Position numbers and translations under genes: made by a program. From Paraspadella gotoi (taxonomy: Eukaryota; Chaetognatha), in assembly GCA_051294375.1 (NCBI GenBank), contig CM119265.1, positions 26,223,876-26,287,875 on the forward strand: a stretch of 64,000 nt of DNA. The letters are read 5' to 3'. The first letter of the stretch is position 1; every line of letters begins with the position of its first letter. Under the pieces are notes generated by a model. The model searched no databases. It was not told the DNA's origin and was given only the letters and a program-made list of their open reading frames with translations. Of this stretch, positions 35,729-48,218 are shown piece by piece.

Positions 35729-36151
35729 TCTCACGCTTAATATTTTCTTGGTTTCTTCTGACTCAGCCTTTTCTATACAAACTAGTAAAGGTTAAAAAAA
35801 TCGTTTGCATATTAAATGGAGATTAATAGCAGTTTTTTTACTTATAAAAGGTTATGTTAATGATTAATATTGAACTTTTACGCTTTCTTTTGAATTTTCA
35901 ATAAATTCAATTAATTACTCTGAACACAATAAACGCTCAATTTAAAATTAAGAAACTATTGCCCAAGACTAACTCGTACCTAAAATAATATGTATTATTA
36001 TAAATATCAAAAAATGTGTATAAATACAGTTAAATACCTGTATATACATATAAATACATATAAATACATGTATAAATACAATGTAAACATTTATTAAATT
36101 TCTTCTTTCAGCATCAACTTCGAATCGAATTTCAGAAAAAAAAAGAAAAAA

Positions 36152-36257
36152 ATGTTTTTTCTCTCGATCATTTTGTGTTGTTGTTGTTATTTTACCCGAA
36201 TCGAATCAGTTTCCGAAAATTGGAAACTTTACGAATCATTCGTCAAATCGATGGAGG
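36152..36257 (+). CDS. Candidate first coding exon with signal peptide
   Basis: ATG, then a hydrophobic core (FFLSIILCCCCYF) and a soluble stretch (SENWKLYESFVKSME), ending at donor GAGG|GTGAGT; 35 codons plus one base. A good acceptor (CTTTCAG at about 36,110) lies just upstream, which would suit a spliced 5' leader. The shape is that of the first exon of a secreted protein. The next clear plus-strand coding exon is the phospholipase exon at 48,558, so it could be the start of that gene, but linking exons are missing and the intervening DNA is rearranged or duplicated. Confidence 0.42.
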
Positions 36258-36439
36258 GTGAGTATGTGAATTGTGAATTGTGAATGATTGGTGAGTAGAG
36301 GAGTTCGGTTCAGTTATTAAATTGATTTAAAGTTTGAAATCAACAAAAAAACGCAAAGAACAACAACAACAACAATAGAAACTGCCGACGAACCAAAGGA
36401 AAGGTGGTCCGATTAGTCAGACCGATTAGGCCTTTGGAC

Positions 36440-36457
36440 ATTGAACCCGCTTGGATT

Positions 36458-36524
<67 letters not shown>

Positions 36525-36668
36525 TACTCTCTCCTACTATTGCTCTCACTCTCTCGCGTTCTCTCTCTATCTCTCTCTCACACTTTCTTTCCTCTGCGCA
36601 TAAGACACGTCCTGTCGGTCGGAAATTTTCTCCCCGATTGATAAACTTCCTTCTTTCTCTCTTTCTTG

Positions 36669-36739
<71 letters not shown>

Positions 36740-36993
36740 TTTTTCTTTCTTTCTTTCTTTCTTTCTTTCATTATTTCTTCCTTTCTTTCATTCTTTTTTA
36801 TTTCTTTCTTTCTTTCTTTCTTTTTTTTATCCTTCTTCATTTCTTATTATCTTTCTTTCTTTTTTTTTCTTTCTGTCTTGAAAAAAAAGCTAGAAATTTA
36901 AAAAACAAATTTTTTGTTAAAGTTTTTTATTCCTTTTTCCCTTTTTTCCCCAACGGTAACTTTCATTTTTCAAGAAATGCTATGGCTTTCTCT
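36440..36993 (+). repeat. Segment A: (CT)n, (CTTT)n and unique flanks, copy 1
   Basis: A (CT)n run, a unique link containing GACACGTCCTGTCGGTCGGA, a (CTTT)n run of about 180 bp (36,652-36,835), and a T-rich tail with CCCCAACGGTAA. Repeated in the same orientation at 42,500-43,090. Confidence 0.88.
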
Positions 36994-37018
36994 NNNNNNN
37001 NNNNNNNNNNNNNNNNNN
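36994..37018. other. Assembly gap, 25 N
   Basis: A run of N at the junction between segment A and the palindrome arm. Confidence 0.99.
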
Positions 37019-37199
37019 AACACAAAGAGAGAGACTGTTAATAACGACGACGACGATTAGACATTGAGTTATTCCGTGGTGTGCCTTGAAAACAGACTGA
37101 ACATAGAAATTTTATAGTAGTGAATTATTTTTTATGATGACAAACTGTTGGGGAGACGAAGAACGATGCACAGTAAAGCGACAATGATGACGATGACGA

Positions 37200-37432
37200 A
37201 TGACGACAGACAAGACGAATCGACGAACGACGACGACGACGACGACGACGAATGAGAAAATCTCGCGTATCGTGTCTTTTGTTCCGTGTCGAAGGAAGAT
37301 AAAAGAAGGAGATAGGAAGGAAGGAAAGAAGGGAAAAATAAAAAAAGAAAAGAAACGAAAGAGAACAGAAAAGAAAAAAAGAAAAGGAAAAGAAAAGAAA
37401 AGAAAAGAAAAGAAAAGAAAAGAAAAGAAAAG
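37200..37432. repeat. (GAC)n and (GAAAA)n runs
   Basis: GAC triplets at about 37,225-37,250 and a (GAAAA)n run at about 37,380-37,430. The open frame across them is repeat-derived. Confidence 0.9.
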
Positions 37433-40011
37433 GAATATCCTTTCGAAAAATCAGGTGAATCTGATACGGTGCTTACATTAGTTTTTTAGAAATGGTAGTA
37501 ATTTAAAGTAATTAAAGATAATAGTTGTATAGTGTTGTTGTTCTAATTTCTTAAAAACAGTTGTTCACTCTCACACTAGATCAATATTTAGACGAATGAC
37601 AGCATCCAGTCACAGGCAAAGTTCACATCCTTCGAAACTCACAGGAATTATCAAGAGTCAGGCTGAATATAATTCTCTTCTCTCTCTCTCCTCTCTCCTT
37701 CTCTCTCTCTCGTCTTCTCTCTCCTCTCTCTCTCTCTCGTCTCTGCTCTCTTCGTTCCTCTTGTCTTTGCCCTCGCTGACGTTCAATTCGCGTTTAAGGC
37801 CTCAGAACAATAATCGACTTCGTGACTTGCACGGAGTCGTTCTCGTCTGTGGAGAAAAAACTAATATGATAAAAGGGAGAAAGATCGATGGGAGAGAGAG
37901 GAGAAGAGAGAAAAAGAGATGAGAGATGAGTAGAGAGAAAGGAGAGAGAGAAGAGAGCGAGATGAGAGAGAGAGAGAGGAGAAGAGGAGAAGAAAGAGAG
38001 AGATGAGAACAGACAGACAGACAGACAAGATGATGAGGGCGCTTAAAAGAGAAGAGTGGAATTAGCTCTGGAAGAAAAATAGGAGAAAAGAGAATAAGAA
38101 TGAAACCAGAAAGTTGGAGAGAGAGAGTTAATCAACAATGTGCATCGTGGGAAGAAAGATATAAAAAAAGGAATTTACTTATGAATTTGAAAATATGAAA
38201 TCAATAAGCGAATAATGTTAGTAATGAAGTAATCTAAATTTAAAGAAGCATAGAAAGAAAGGAAAGAAAACATAGAAACAAGAAAAAGAAAGAAAGAAAG
38301 AAAGAAAGAAAGAAGAAAAGAAAGAAAGAAAAGAAAAGAAAGAAAAAAGCAAAGAAGAAAGCAAAGAAAGAAAGCAAAGAAAGAAAAGCAAGAGAAAAAA
38401 GATATAGATAAGTCTGACCAATACCAAATGGTAAAGTTCCCATAAAAGCTAAAGGGAGACAAAGAGAGATATCGAACTTCGCCCGTAGTGGAAAGAAAAG
38501 TCAAATAAAACTAGAAACAGAAGTAAAAAAAAAGATAAAGACAACGAAATCAAAGGAGAAGGGTCGACAAAGAAAGAAAAGAAAAAGAAAGTAAAGAACG
38601 GAAATGGTAAGAGTCCAGAACGAAGGTCCTCAAAGAAGAAAGGGAGAGTCAAATGAGGGAAAAGATAAGGACAATAGAAACACTAAGAACCAGAAGACGA
38701 AGAGAAAGAAAAGATGTTGGGGGAAAGAATAAGATCTAGATAAAAAATATAAAGAAAAAATAAAAAAAAAGATTTACCATGTGAAGAAAGTTTTATTCAA
38801 TTAATCTGCCTGTATGAAAGTTATGGATATTTCATTGTGTTTGAACATGATTTTAAGAAAATTTAATTTTAATTTAATATTTTAATATTCAAACTCTTCT
38901 AATTAATTTTATTGAAAATATTGTATATTGTACATAGTACCATCTAGGCGAAGAATTATATCGCAAGGTGTGTTCTAAAGAGTTTCAATTTATTGATAAA
39001 AAATATACAAAACATAAGGTAAATACATGGCTTTATATTGGTATGTCCCTCTCTCGGCATCTTAATTTCGAGTTCTGGGCATCAGCTTTCATTGTGGGAT
39101 GACGGTATGAAATTAACGCAATTCTGTTTTCCAAGGCCTCCGACGGCGCTGACTGTTCCCATCCTTCTGAGAGCTACAATTGGTACTTTTATGAACCAAA
39201 AGAGAGGTTGAGATTTATTTTGGCATTTTCAACCTTAGGTAGCGTATATTTTTATCTTTCCAAAATTGTTATATATTAGGAAAACAGTATGAGGTAGATA
39301 ATAGTTGTCGAGAACGAGACGGAGCGGACGACGGGACGGACGGACGAAAGCATAACACGGAGGTAGGGATTGATGATTCCCATCTGCATGATAGAGTATA
39401 CTGGGAGCAATGGACAGGAGAGAGACGTAAGCGAAAAGGACAAAACGGACAGAACGGATAATTGAAGCGGGTACTAGTTTGACCTCACTATTAGTGGAGT
39501 AGGAAAGATGAATTAATGGAAAATAAAGAAGATGATGTAAATAAAGATGAACGGATGTGAGCAGGAATCGACAGACGGGACGGACCAACAATAAAAAACA
39601 AAAACAAAGAGGAAAGAAGGAAAGATCGTAGTTGGAAAATTAGCGCAAGGAGAAGAAAAAATAGCGCTAATCTATCCTTTTTTCTTTTTTGCTCTTTCTC
39701 AACTTATGTCAGTGTATTCTCTCTCGGCTCTTTTCTCCGCGACCAGTTGTAATGTCTGACTTCGTCCTCTCTCTTTAAAGTGTTTTTTACTTTGTTTTTG
39801 TGTCTCTTATTATCTGTCTCTCGTCTCACTCGTGCTCTCGTCCTCCTCTCGTCTCGTCTCTCTCTCTCTCTTGACTCATCCCCGCGATGAAAGTCGAGTG
39901 TAAAGACGGCAATGTGCTTCGCTAAGGTAAAACTCGGTGCTCTTTCCTTACAAACCAAAAAAAGTGAAATCCGCAAAAAGAAAAAAAAAAACTTTCCAGA
40001 AGCAAAATAAA

Positions 40012-40170
40012 TAGCCCCTTTTTTTTCCAGAAACGCCCCGATTTTATTCTTAAAATCGAAATGTAAGGTTAATTTTTTAGGTTAAAGATTACGGTTGGCG
40101 GATGTTAAGAATTAGGGATAATAAACAACAAGAAAATGGGTCGCTCGTGGGAAAAGACAGCCAAGCAGAT
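40012..40170. mobile_element. Small TIR element (MITE-like), copy 3
   Basis: The left end TTTTTTTCCAGAAACGCCCC matches the reverse complement of the right end (TTTTCCCACGAGCGACCCAT). The interior contains GGTTA and TTAGGG-type words. The same element in reverse orientation lies at 44,230-44,365 in the other palindrome arm. Confidence 0.5.
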
Positions 40171-40379
40171 TGAAAGGAACAGAAATTTCTGCGCTCTGGA
40201 GATATAGAGAGGACTAAAAAAAATGTATGTTTTTTTTTAGGGAAAAAAATATTGAAAGAAAAAAATCGGGAGGAAAAAATCTTGCGGAATAGCTTGTTTG
40301 AATCTTAAATTTCTGGTTTCTCGTGATTTGTCTTCTCCCCCGCGCTTCTGAGAGCATTTGATAAGAGATAATGGAAGGA

Positions 40380-40685
40380 GGGGAGAGAGAGAGAAGAGAA
40401 GAGAGAGAGAGAGAGAGGGAGAGCGAGAGAGAGAGAAGAGCCGGAGAGAGAGAGAGGGAAGAGAGAGAGATGAATAGACGATTAATCAAAGAAACAGCTT
40501 CGTATGATGCTAGTAATAGAAGAGGAAGAGAGAGAGAGATATGAGGAGAGAGAGGAGAGAGAGAAAGAGAGAGAGAAAATCGAGAGAAAAGAGAGAAGAA
40601 GAGAGAGAAATGAAAGAGAGAGAAAAGACGCCAGAAGAAGAGAGTAGAGAAGAGAAGAGGAGAGAGGAGAGAGAGGAGAGAGGTA
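40380..40685. repeat. (GA)n-rich tract
   Basis: About 300 bp of GA repeats with short interruptions. ORFs in it encode Ser/Leu- or Arg/Glu-strings only. Confidence 0.95.
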
Positions 40686-40957
40686 AAGTGAGACTCGGGG
40701 TCCGGCCGCAGGAGGCGAAAAATTATCAAGCTGCTTTGGGCGAATAGAAAAAAAAAACGAGTGTGTGTTGGGCAATTTAAGAGAAAATGTGAAGGAAAGG
40801 GAATGAAAGTGGAGTTGAGGAAGCGCGTGAAAAATGAAGAATTAAAAAAGAATCACATCAAGAACACAACAGATTTCACGCTAAAAGAAAAGAAAGAAGT
40901 ACTAGTGTACAGAGAGAGAGAGAGAGCGAGAGAGAGAGAAGGAGAGGAGAGAGAGAG

Positions 40958-40992
<35 letters not shown>

Positions 40993-41499
40993 AGAGAGAG
41001 CGGGGACTTTTCCAAAAAATTCAAGGAGAAACCTTGATCCAAATTTATTGGGAAAAAGATGGTGAAGAAAGAAAAAGAAGAGAAACGAAGAAGACAAAAA
41101 TTTTTGCAAGATTAATCTTAACCCGATCATTTTATTTTCCTTCTTAGTGCTTACTGTTAAAATTGTCTTCTCCAGATGCTGAGCGTCTTGTTCTTCGCTA
41201 CAACGCAGCACTTGTCTTTTTAAGCTATTTTCTCTCTCGTCTCTTAGCTCTCTCTCTCGTCTCTCTTTGCTCCCGGCAGCTCTTTTCTCTCTTCTCTTCG
41301 TCTCTCTCCTATCCTCTCGTCTCTGTCTCTGTCTCTCGTCTCTCTCGTCTTTCCTCTTAAAAAATCTCCTATTTTCAATTTCTTCGCGACCGCATGGTGA
41401 TATGTTAGGCGAGAAGTATGAAAAAATTGACTCGGTTAAAGGAAGCGACAAGGAGAGAATAAGGGGATGAGAGAAGAAAAACAAGAAGAAAGTTGTAAA

Positions 41500-41528
41500 A
41501 GAGAGAGAGAGAGAGAGGAGAGAGAGAG

Positions 41529-41559
<31 letters not shown>

Positions 41560-41579
41560 CGATAAGAGAGAGATGAGAC

Positions 41580-41611
<32 letters not shown>

Positions 41612-41627
41612 CAGATGATGAGGAGAA

Positions 41628-41660
<33 letters not shown>

Positions 41661-42450
41661 AAAGAGTTAAAAACAAGTTTGAGCAAACAACGCAGCATCT
41701 GGACGAGGACATTTAACGGGAAGATCGGAGAAAAGAGAGGCGACGAGAGACGAGGGAGCGGGCGAGAGGAGAGGAGAAGAGGAGGGAAGGATGGAGGTAG
41801 AGGGAGAGAGAGAGAGGAGGAGAGAAAGAGAGAGAAGGGAAGAAGGGAGGAAAGAGAGATAGGAGAGGGAGGAGGAAGGAGAGGGGGAAAAGGGGAGGGG
41901 AGGGAAAGGAGAAGGGGAGAGAGAGAAGAAAAGGAACAGAAGAAGACGAAGGAGAAGGAATGGGAACAAGAAGGAAGGAGTAAAAGGAGAATGAGGAGAT
42001 GAAGATGAGGGAAGGGAAAGAGAGGGAGGGGGTGGTCCGAGGAGAGAGGAACACGGCACGAGGGCTGATGCGATGAGAGAAGGAGAGAGGAAGGGGGAGA
42101 GAAAGGAGAAAAGAGAGAGGAGGGGGGAAGAGGAGTAGGAGAGGAGGAGAGGAGACGACGGAGAGGAGAGAGAGTCGAGAGAGCGAGGAGAGAGGATGAG
42201 GGGGAGAGTGAGAGAGAGAGAGAGATTGAAACCCTGAGAGCAGAGAAAGCGAGCGCCGACCGAGGTGATGAGCGAGAAGGGGCAGAGAGAAAGAAAGATA
42301 AGAAGAAAGAAGAGAGAGGAGACGAAGAAAGACAAGAAAAAGCAAGAAAGAAAAAAAAGAAAGAAACCAAAAAATAAAAAAAGAGAAAGAAAGAAAAGAA
42401 AGACAAACAGACAGACAGAGAAGACGAAAGAAAGAATCAACCTTTTTTTT
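41500..42450. repeat. About 950-bp polypurine tract at the palindrome centre
   Basis: The plus strand is almost wholly A and G: (GA)n to 41,660, a short unique link repeating 43,440-43,490 in the same orientation, then irregular GGA/GAA to 42,440. The long minus-strand ORFs here (up to 333 codons, Ser/Leu/Pro/Phe) are produced by the CT-rich composition. Confidence 0.93.
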
Positions 42451-42499
42451 TCTAGAGTCCCTCACATAGGTTTGTCGTCTTTTATTTCTCGACTATTCG

Positions 42500-42507
42500 T
42501 CTCCTTT

Positions 42508-42574
<67 letters not shown>

Positions 42575-43090
42575 TACTCCTCCTACATATTGCTCTCACT
42601 CTCTCGCGTTTCTCCTCTCTCTCTCTCATACTTCTCTCTCTTTCTCTCTCTTCTCTCTCCTACTATTGCTCTCACTCTCTCGCGTTCTCTCATCTATCTC
42701 TCTCTCACACTTTCTTTCCTCTGCCCGCATAAGACACGTCCTGTCGGTCGGAAATTTCTCCCCGATTAGATAAACTCCTTCTTTCTCTTCGTTGCTTCTT
42801 TCTTTCTTTCTTTCTTTCTTTTCTTCTTTCTTCTTTCTTCTTTCATTTTTACTTTCTTCTTTCTTTACTTTCTTTCCGCTACTTTCTCTTTTTACTTCTA
42901 ACTTCTTCTTTCCTTTCTTCTTTTTTCTCTCTATATTCAATTTCTGTATTATCTCTTTCCTTTTCTTTGGTTTGAAAAAAAGCTAGAAATTTTAAGAAAA
43001 ACTAATTTGTTTGTTTAAGTTTTTATTCTGCCTTTTTCCCTGTTTTTCCCCAACGGTAATTTCATTTTTTCAAGAATGCTATGGCTCATG
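42500..43090 (+). repeat. Segment A, copy 2
   Basis: Same order as 36,440-36,993, with a shorter (CTTT)n run. It is followed directly by palindrome arm 2, with only a (CT)n run between. Confidence 0.88.
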
Positions 43091-43157
43091 CTTCCTCCTT
43101 CTTCTCTCTCTCTCGTCTCTCTCTCTCTATCTCTTTCTCTCTCTCTCTCTCTCTCTC

Positions 43158-43189
<32 letters not shown>

Positions 43190-43195
<6 letters not shown>

Positions 43196-43650
43196 AACTT
43201 TCTTTTGTCTTTCTTCTCTCATCCCTTATCTCTCTGTCGCTTCCTTCTAACGAGTCAATTTTTTATACTTCCTGCTAACATATCACCATGCTCGGAAGAA
43301 ATTGAAAATAGGAGATTTTAAGAGGAGAGAGACGAGAGAGACGAGAGACAGAGAGAGAGACGAGAGGAGAGGAGAGGAGAGAGAGAGAAGAGGAAGAGAG
43401 ACGAGAGAGAGAAAGAGACGAGAGAGAAAAAGGAGTTAAAAAACAACGCTGTTGAGCAAAACAACGGCACAGCATCTGGACGAGGACTATTTAACAAGTA
43501 AGCACTAAGAAGGAAAATAAAAAAATGATCGGGTTAAGATTAATCTTGCAAAAATTTTTTCCTTCTTCGTTTCTCTTCTTTTTCTTCTTCACCATCTTTT
43601 TACATAAATTTGACTCAAGGTTTTTTCCCTTGAATTTTTTGGAAAAAGTC

Positions 43651-43735
<85 letters not shown>

Positions 43736-44490
43736 CACTAGCTATCTTCTTTTTCTTTAGAGTGAAAATCTTTTGTTCTTGATTGTTATTCTTTTTTAAT
43801 TCTCATTTTCAGCGCCTTACCTACTCCGACTTCTCATTCCCTTTCCTTCACAATTTCTCTTAAATTCCCAAACACACTCGTTTTTTTTTTCTTCGCCCAA
43901 GCAGCTTGATATTTTCCTCCCGAGCGGACCCCGAGTATTACCTTCTACAATCTCACCTCTCTATAACATCTCTTCTCTCTCTTCTCTCTCTCTCCTCTCN
44001 NNNNNNNNNNNNNNNNNNNNNNNNTCTCTCTCTCTCTCTCTCCCCTCCCTTTCATTATTTTCTTTCAAGCTCTCAGAACCGCGGGAGAAGACAAGAGAAC
44101 GAAATTAAGAATAAAAAGCTTCCGAAGATTTTTTCCCATTTTTTTTTTCAATATTTTTTTCCCTAAAAAATACATTTTTTTTCAGCTCTCTATTCCCAGA
44201 GCGCCAAATTTCTGTTCCTTTAATCTGTTGGCTGTCTTTTCCCAGAGCGACCCATTTCTGTTGTTTTATCCCTAATCTTAACATCCGACCTAATCTTTAA
44301 CCTAAAAAATTAACCTAATTTCGATTTTAAGATAAAATCGGGCGTTCTGGAAAAAAAGGGGCTATTTATTTTGCTTTGGAAAGTTTTCTTTTTCTTTTGC
44401 GATTTTCACTTTTTTTGGTTTTAAGGAAAGAGCACCGAGTTTTCCTTAGAGAGACATTGCGTCTTTACAACTCGACTTATGCGGGGATGA

Positions 44491-44549
<59 letters not shown>

Positions 44550-45889
44550 AGAGAAAAAAAAAGTAAAAACATTTAAAGAGAGAGAAAGGGGTCAGAATCA
44601 ATGGGGGAAAAGAGCGAGAGAGAGACACTGACATAAACTGAGAAAGAGAAAAAAGAAAAAGGAAGATTAGCGCTATTTTTTTTCTTCTTTGGCTAATTTT
44701 CCAACTCGATTTTCCTTCTTTCCTCTTTGTTTTGGTTTTTATTGTGGTCCGTCCGTCTGTCCGTCTGTCCATCCGTTCATCTTTATTTCATTTTCTTTTT
44801 TTCCATTATTCATCTTTCTATCCATAATACGTGGGTCCAACTTGTCCGCTTCATTATCCGTCTGTCCGTTTGTCCTTTCGTTCGTCTCTCTCTTCCTTTG
44901 TCGGTATATATCAATCGGAACTTCAATCCTCTAGTCTGTTCGTCCGTCCGTCCGTCCGTCCGTCCGTTCGTCCGACCAACTATTATTCCATCCGTTTTCC
45001 TAAATATAATTAACAATTTTGGAAAGATAAAAAATATCGCTACCTAAGGTGAAAAATGGCCAAAAAAATCTCACCTCTCTTTGGTTCATAAAAGTACAAT
45101 TGTAGCTCTCAGAAAAGAGGGAACGTCAGCGTCGGGGCTGAAAAGAATTGCGTTATAAGTCATACCGTCATCCCACAATGAAAGCATGCCCAGACGAATT
45201 AAGATGCCGAGAGAGGGCATACCAAATATTAAGCATGTTTTACTTATGTTTTGTATATTTTTTATTCAATAAATGAACTCTTTAACAACTATGCGATATA
45301 ATTTTCGCCTAGATGGTACATGTACATTACAATATTTTCAATAAAATTAATTAGAAGAGTTTGAAATTATTAAAATATTAAAATTAAAATTAAATTTTCT
45401 TTAAAATCATGTCAAAACATGAAATATCCTAACTTTCATACAGCAGATTATTGAATAAAACTTTCTCAATGGTTTAATCTTTTTTCTTTTTTATTTCTTA
45501 TTTTTTTATCTAGACTTATTTTTCCCCCAACATCTTTTCTCTTTCTCGTCTTCTGGTTCTAAGTGTTTCTATTGTCTTTTTATCTTTTCCCTCATTTGAC
45601 CTTCCCTCTTCTCTTTGGAGGCCTTCGCTTCATGGACATTACCATTTCCGTCTTTTACTTTCTTTTTCTTTCTTTCTTTGTCGACCCTTTCCTTCTGATT
45701 CGTTGTCTTTATCTTTTTTTTTCTCTGTTTCCTCAGTTTTATTTGACTTTTCTTTCCACTCGGGCGAAGTCGATTCTCTCTTTGTCTCCCTTTACTTTTT
45801 ATGGGAATTTACCATTTGGTTTGGTCAGACTTTCTTTCTTTTTTTCTTTGCTTTCTTTCTTTGCTTTCTTTCTTTGCTTTCTTTCTTTG

Positions 45890-45971
<82 letters not shown>

Positions 45972-46481
45972 ATGTTTTCTTTCTTTCTTTCTATGCCTTC
46001 TTTTTAAATTTTAGATTACTTCATTACTAAAATTATGCTTGTTTTAATATTTTTCAATTCATAGTAATTCCTTTTTTATTCTTTCTCCCCACGATGCACC
46101 AATTGTATTAATTTCTCTCAAGATTCTGGTTTTATTCTTTATTTCTTTTTTTCCTATTTTCTTCCAGCTAATTCACTCTCTCTTTAAGCGCCCTCTATCT
46201 GTCTGTCTGTCTGTCTGTTCTCATCTCTCTCTTTCTTCTCCTCTTTTCTCCTCTCTCTCTCTCCTTCTCTCTCTCTCTTCTCTCTTCTCCTTCTCTCTCT
46301 CTCATCTCTCATCTCTTCTTTCTCTCTATCTCTCTCTCTCTCTCCCATCGATCTTTCTCCCTTTATCTCATTAGTTTTTTCTCCACAGAGAGAACAGACA
46401 AGTCACGAAAGTCGATTATTGTTCTGAGCTTAAACGCGAATTGAACGTCAGCGAGGGCAAAGACAAGAGGAACGAAGAGAG

Positions 46482-46514
<33 letters not shown>

Positions 46515-46917
46515 ATTATATTCAGCCTGACTTTGATAATCTGTGAGTCCGAGGATGTGAACTTTGCCTGTGACTGGTGTGTCATTTCTGTTAAATTTGA
46601 TCTAGGTGAGAGTGAAAACTGTTTTTAAGAAATTAGAACAACAAACACTATTAATATTATCTTTAATTACTTTAAAATTACTACCATTTCTTTAAAAAAC
46701 TATGTAAGCTACCGTATCAGATCCACTGATTTTTCGAAAGGATATTCCTTTTCTTTTCTTTTCTTTTCTTTTCTTTTCTTTTCTTTTCTTTTCCTTTCTT
46801 TTCTTTTCTTTTCTTTTCCTTTCCTTTCTTTTTTTATTTTTTCCTTCTTTTCCTTCCTTCCTTCCTTCTTTTTATCTTCCCTTCGACACGGAAAAGACTC
46901 GATACGCGAGATTCTCA

Positions 46918-46971
<54 letters not shown>

Positions 46972-46990
46972 TCGTCATCGTCATCATTGT
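43190..46990 (-). repeat. Palindrome arm 2
   Basis: Reverse complement of arm 1 (see the landmarks there), with a 25-N gap at 44,000-44,024. Contains (CT)n, (GTCC)n at about 44,750-44,990, (CTTT)n at 45,835-45,975, (CTTTT)n at 46,745-46,815 and (CGT)n at 46,918-46,972. No gene is supported. Confidence 0.88.
44000..44024. other. Assembly gap, 25 N
   Basis: A run of N inside a (CT)n tract. Confidence 0.99.
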
Positions 46991-47777
46991 CGCTTTTAAC
47001 TTGTCATCGTCTTCGTCTTCATCGTTGTCATTTAGGAATTCAGTTTTGTCATCATAAAAATCAATGTCACCGTGACTTTTATCATCAAAATTTTTCTATG
47101 TCAGTCTGTTTCAAAGGCGACACCACTATTGTTATTTTCTTCGTTCTATCGACATTAAAGCTTTTCATTTCTTTATAATGTCTTTTCGTCCCTTTGATCA
47201 CGTCGTCGTCGTCGTCGTCGCCATCGTCGCCGTCGTCATCATCGTCGTCGTCGTCTTTTAAGCTTTGTCTTGGGTGAATCCACTTTAAAATCCCGAGGAA
47301 GCCCCTTCGTGTCAGGATCGATATGAGCGAGCTTTGGGGGGGGAGTAGGGGGCGAGAGGATAAATTAATGTGGTGGTTGCTCCTGTGGGTTAGCAGGACA
47401 TTGCTTCAGCGACCAGTTGCTACAGTTTCTACAGTTGCTACAGCTGGTGATAATTTACAAACTAAAAGTTTAAAACTTTTTAACTAAAAAAAAAAGAAGC
47501 AAAGGTGGGGATCAACTCTTTCTCGAGCCTCGTTCCGCATTAAATGGCCTTTGGCGTCTGGAAAGGAAACGGGCGGAGAAGTGGGAACAGTCCAGGATCA
47601 GGCAAGGATCAGGCAAGGATCATTCGAGTATGAGGCCGGAATCAGGCCGGCATCAGACGAGAATCAGGCCAAATTTGGATCTTATTTCGACGTCTGTGAA
47701 CGACTTTGATCACGTGATTTTTCCTCATGATGTTTTTAATTTTCATCCTTAAATTACCTCTTTTCACTGTCGGCTGT
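46991..47777. other. Unassigned stretch with (GTC)n
   Basis: A (GTC)n run at 47,198-47,258. Beyond it no gene is seen; short direct repeats AGTTGCTACAG (about 47,420-47,450) and AGGCAAGGATCA or AGGCCGG (47,590-47,670) occur. Confidence 0.5.
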
Positions 47778-47804
47778 NNNNNNNNNNNNNNNNNNNNNNN
47801 NNNN
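47778..47804. other. Assembly gap, 27 N
   Basis: A run of N; the right side starts with an A-run. Confidence 0.99.
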
Positions 47805-47819
47805 AAAAAAAAGAGAGAG

Positions 47820-48060
47820 ATGCTTCAACGACATTTATGAGGTTCGAGAGAACATGTCGTAATCAATCACATCGTTCGTTGTTTGTTCGTTCATTCTTGG
47901 TTTCCTTCGTCTTCGTTCGTTCCTTCGTTCGTTCCTTCGTTCGTCCCTTTCTGTCGTTGTCTTTCCTTTTTTCCTTTCCTTCATACGAACGAACGAACGA
48001 ACGATGGATGATTGATTACGACATGGTTCTTCTTCGAACTCATAAATTCGTTGAAGCAAA
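47820..48060. repeat. Inverted repeat with (CGTT)n arms
   Basis: TGCTTCAACGACATTTATGA followed by GGTTCGAGAGAACATGTCG (47,821-47,862) returns as its near-exact reverse complement at 48,015-48,058. (CGTT)n/(GAAC)n runs lie inside. The arms are about 70 bp and the spacer about 80 bp. Confidence 0.85.
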
Positions 48061-48218
48061 AAATGGAAGATAAAGGATTCGATTGTTTGACCTTCTTAAC
48101 TTTTTCCTTTTCTCCATTCCCTCTTTTCTTCCTTCCTTATCTCCTTTCTTCCTTTTCCCCCTTCCTTCTATCTTCCTTCCTCTCTTCCTCCACTCTTTTT
48201 TCCTTTTCTCACTTCCTC

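Larger units (their letters stand above)
37170..41510 (+). repeat. Palindrome arm 1
   Basis: Reads as the reverse complement of 43,190-46,990 over its length. Paired landmarks are: 37,245-37,290 with 46,890-46,930; 38,410-38,490 with 45,770-45,830; 38,930-39,060 with 45,225-45,345; 40,015-40,165 with 44,235-44,358; 41,045-41,160 with 43,495-43,620; 41,380-41,510 with 43,195-43,300. It is mostly microsatellite and purine-rich DNA; no gene is supported. Confidence 0.88.

Noticed and set aside
41405-42465. Minus-strand ORFs of 250-333 codons
   Set aside because: They are Ser/Leu/Pro/Phe strings produced by a CT-rich strand; all three frames stay open at once.
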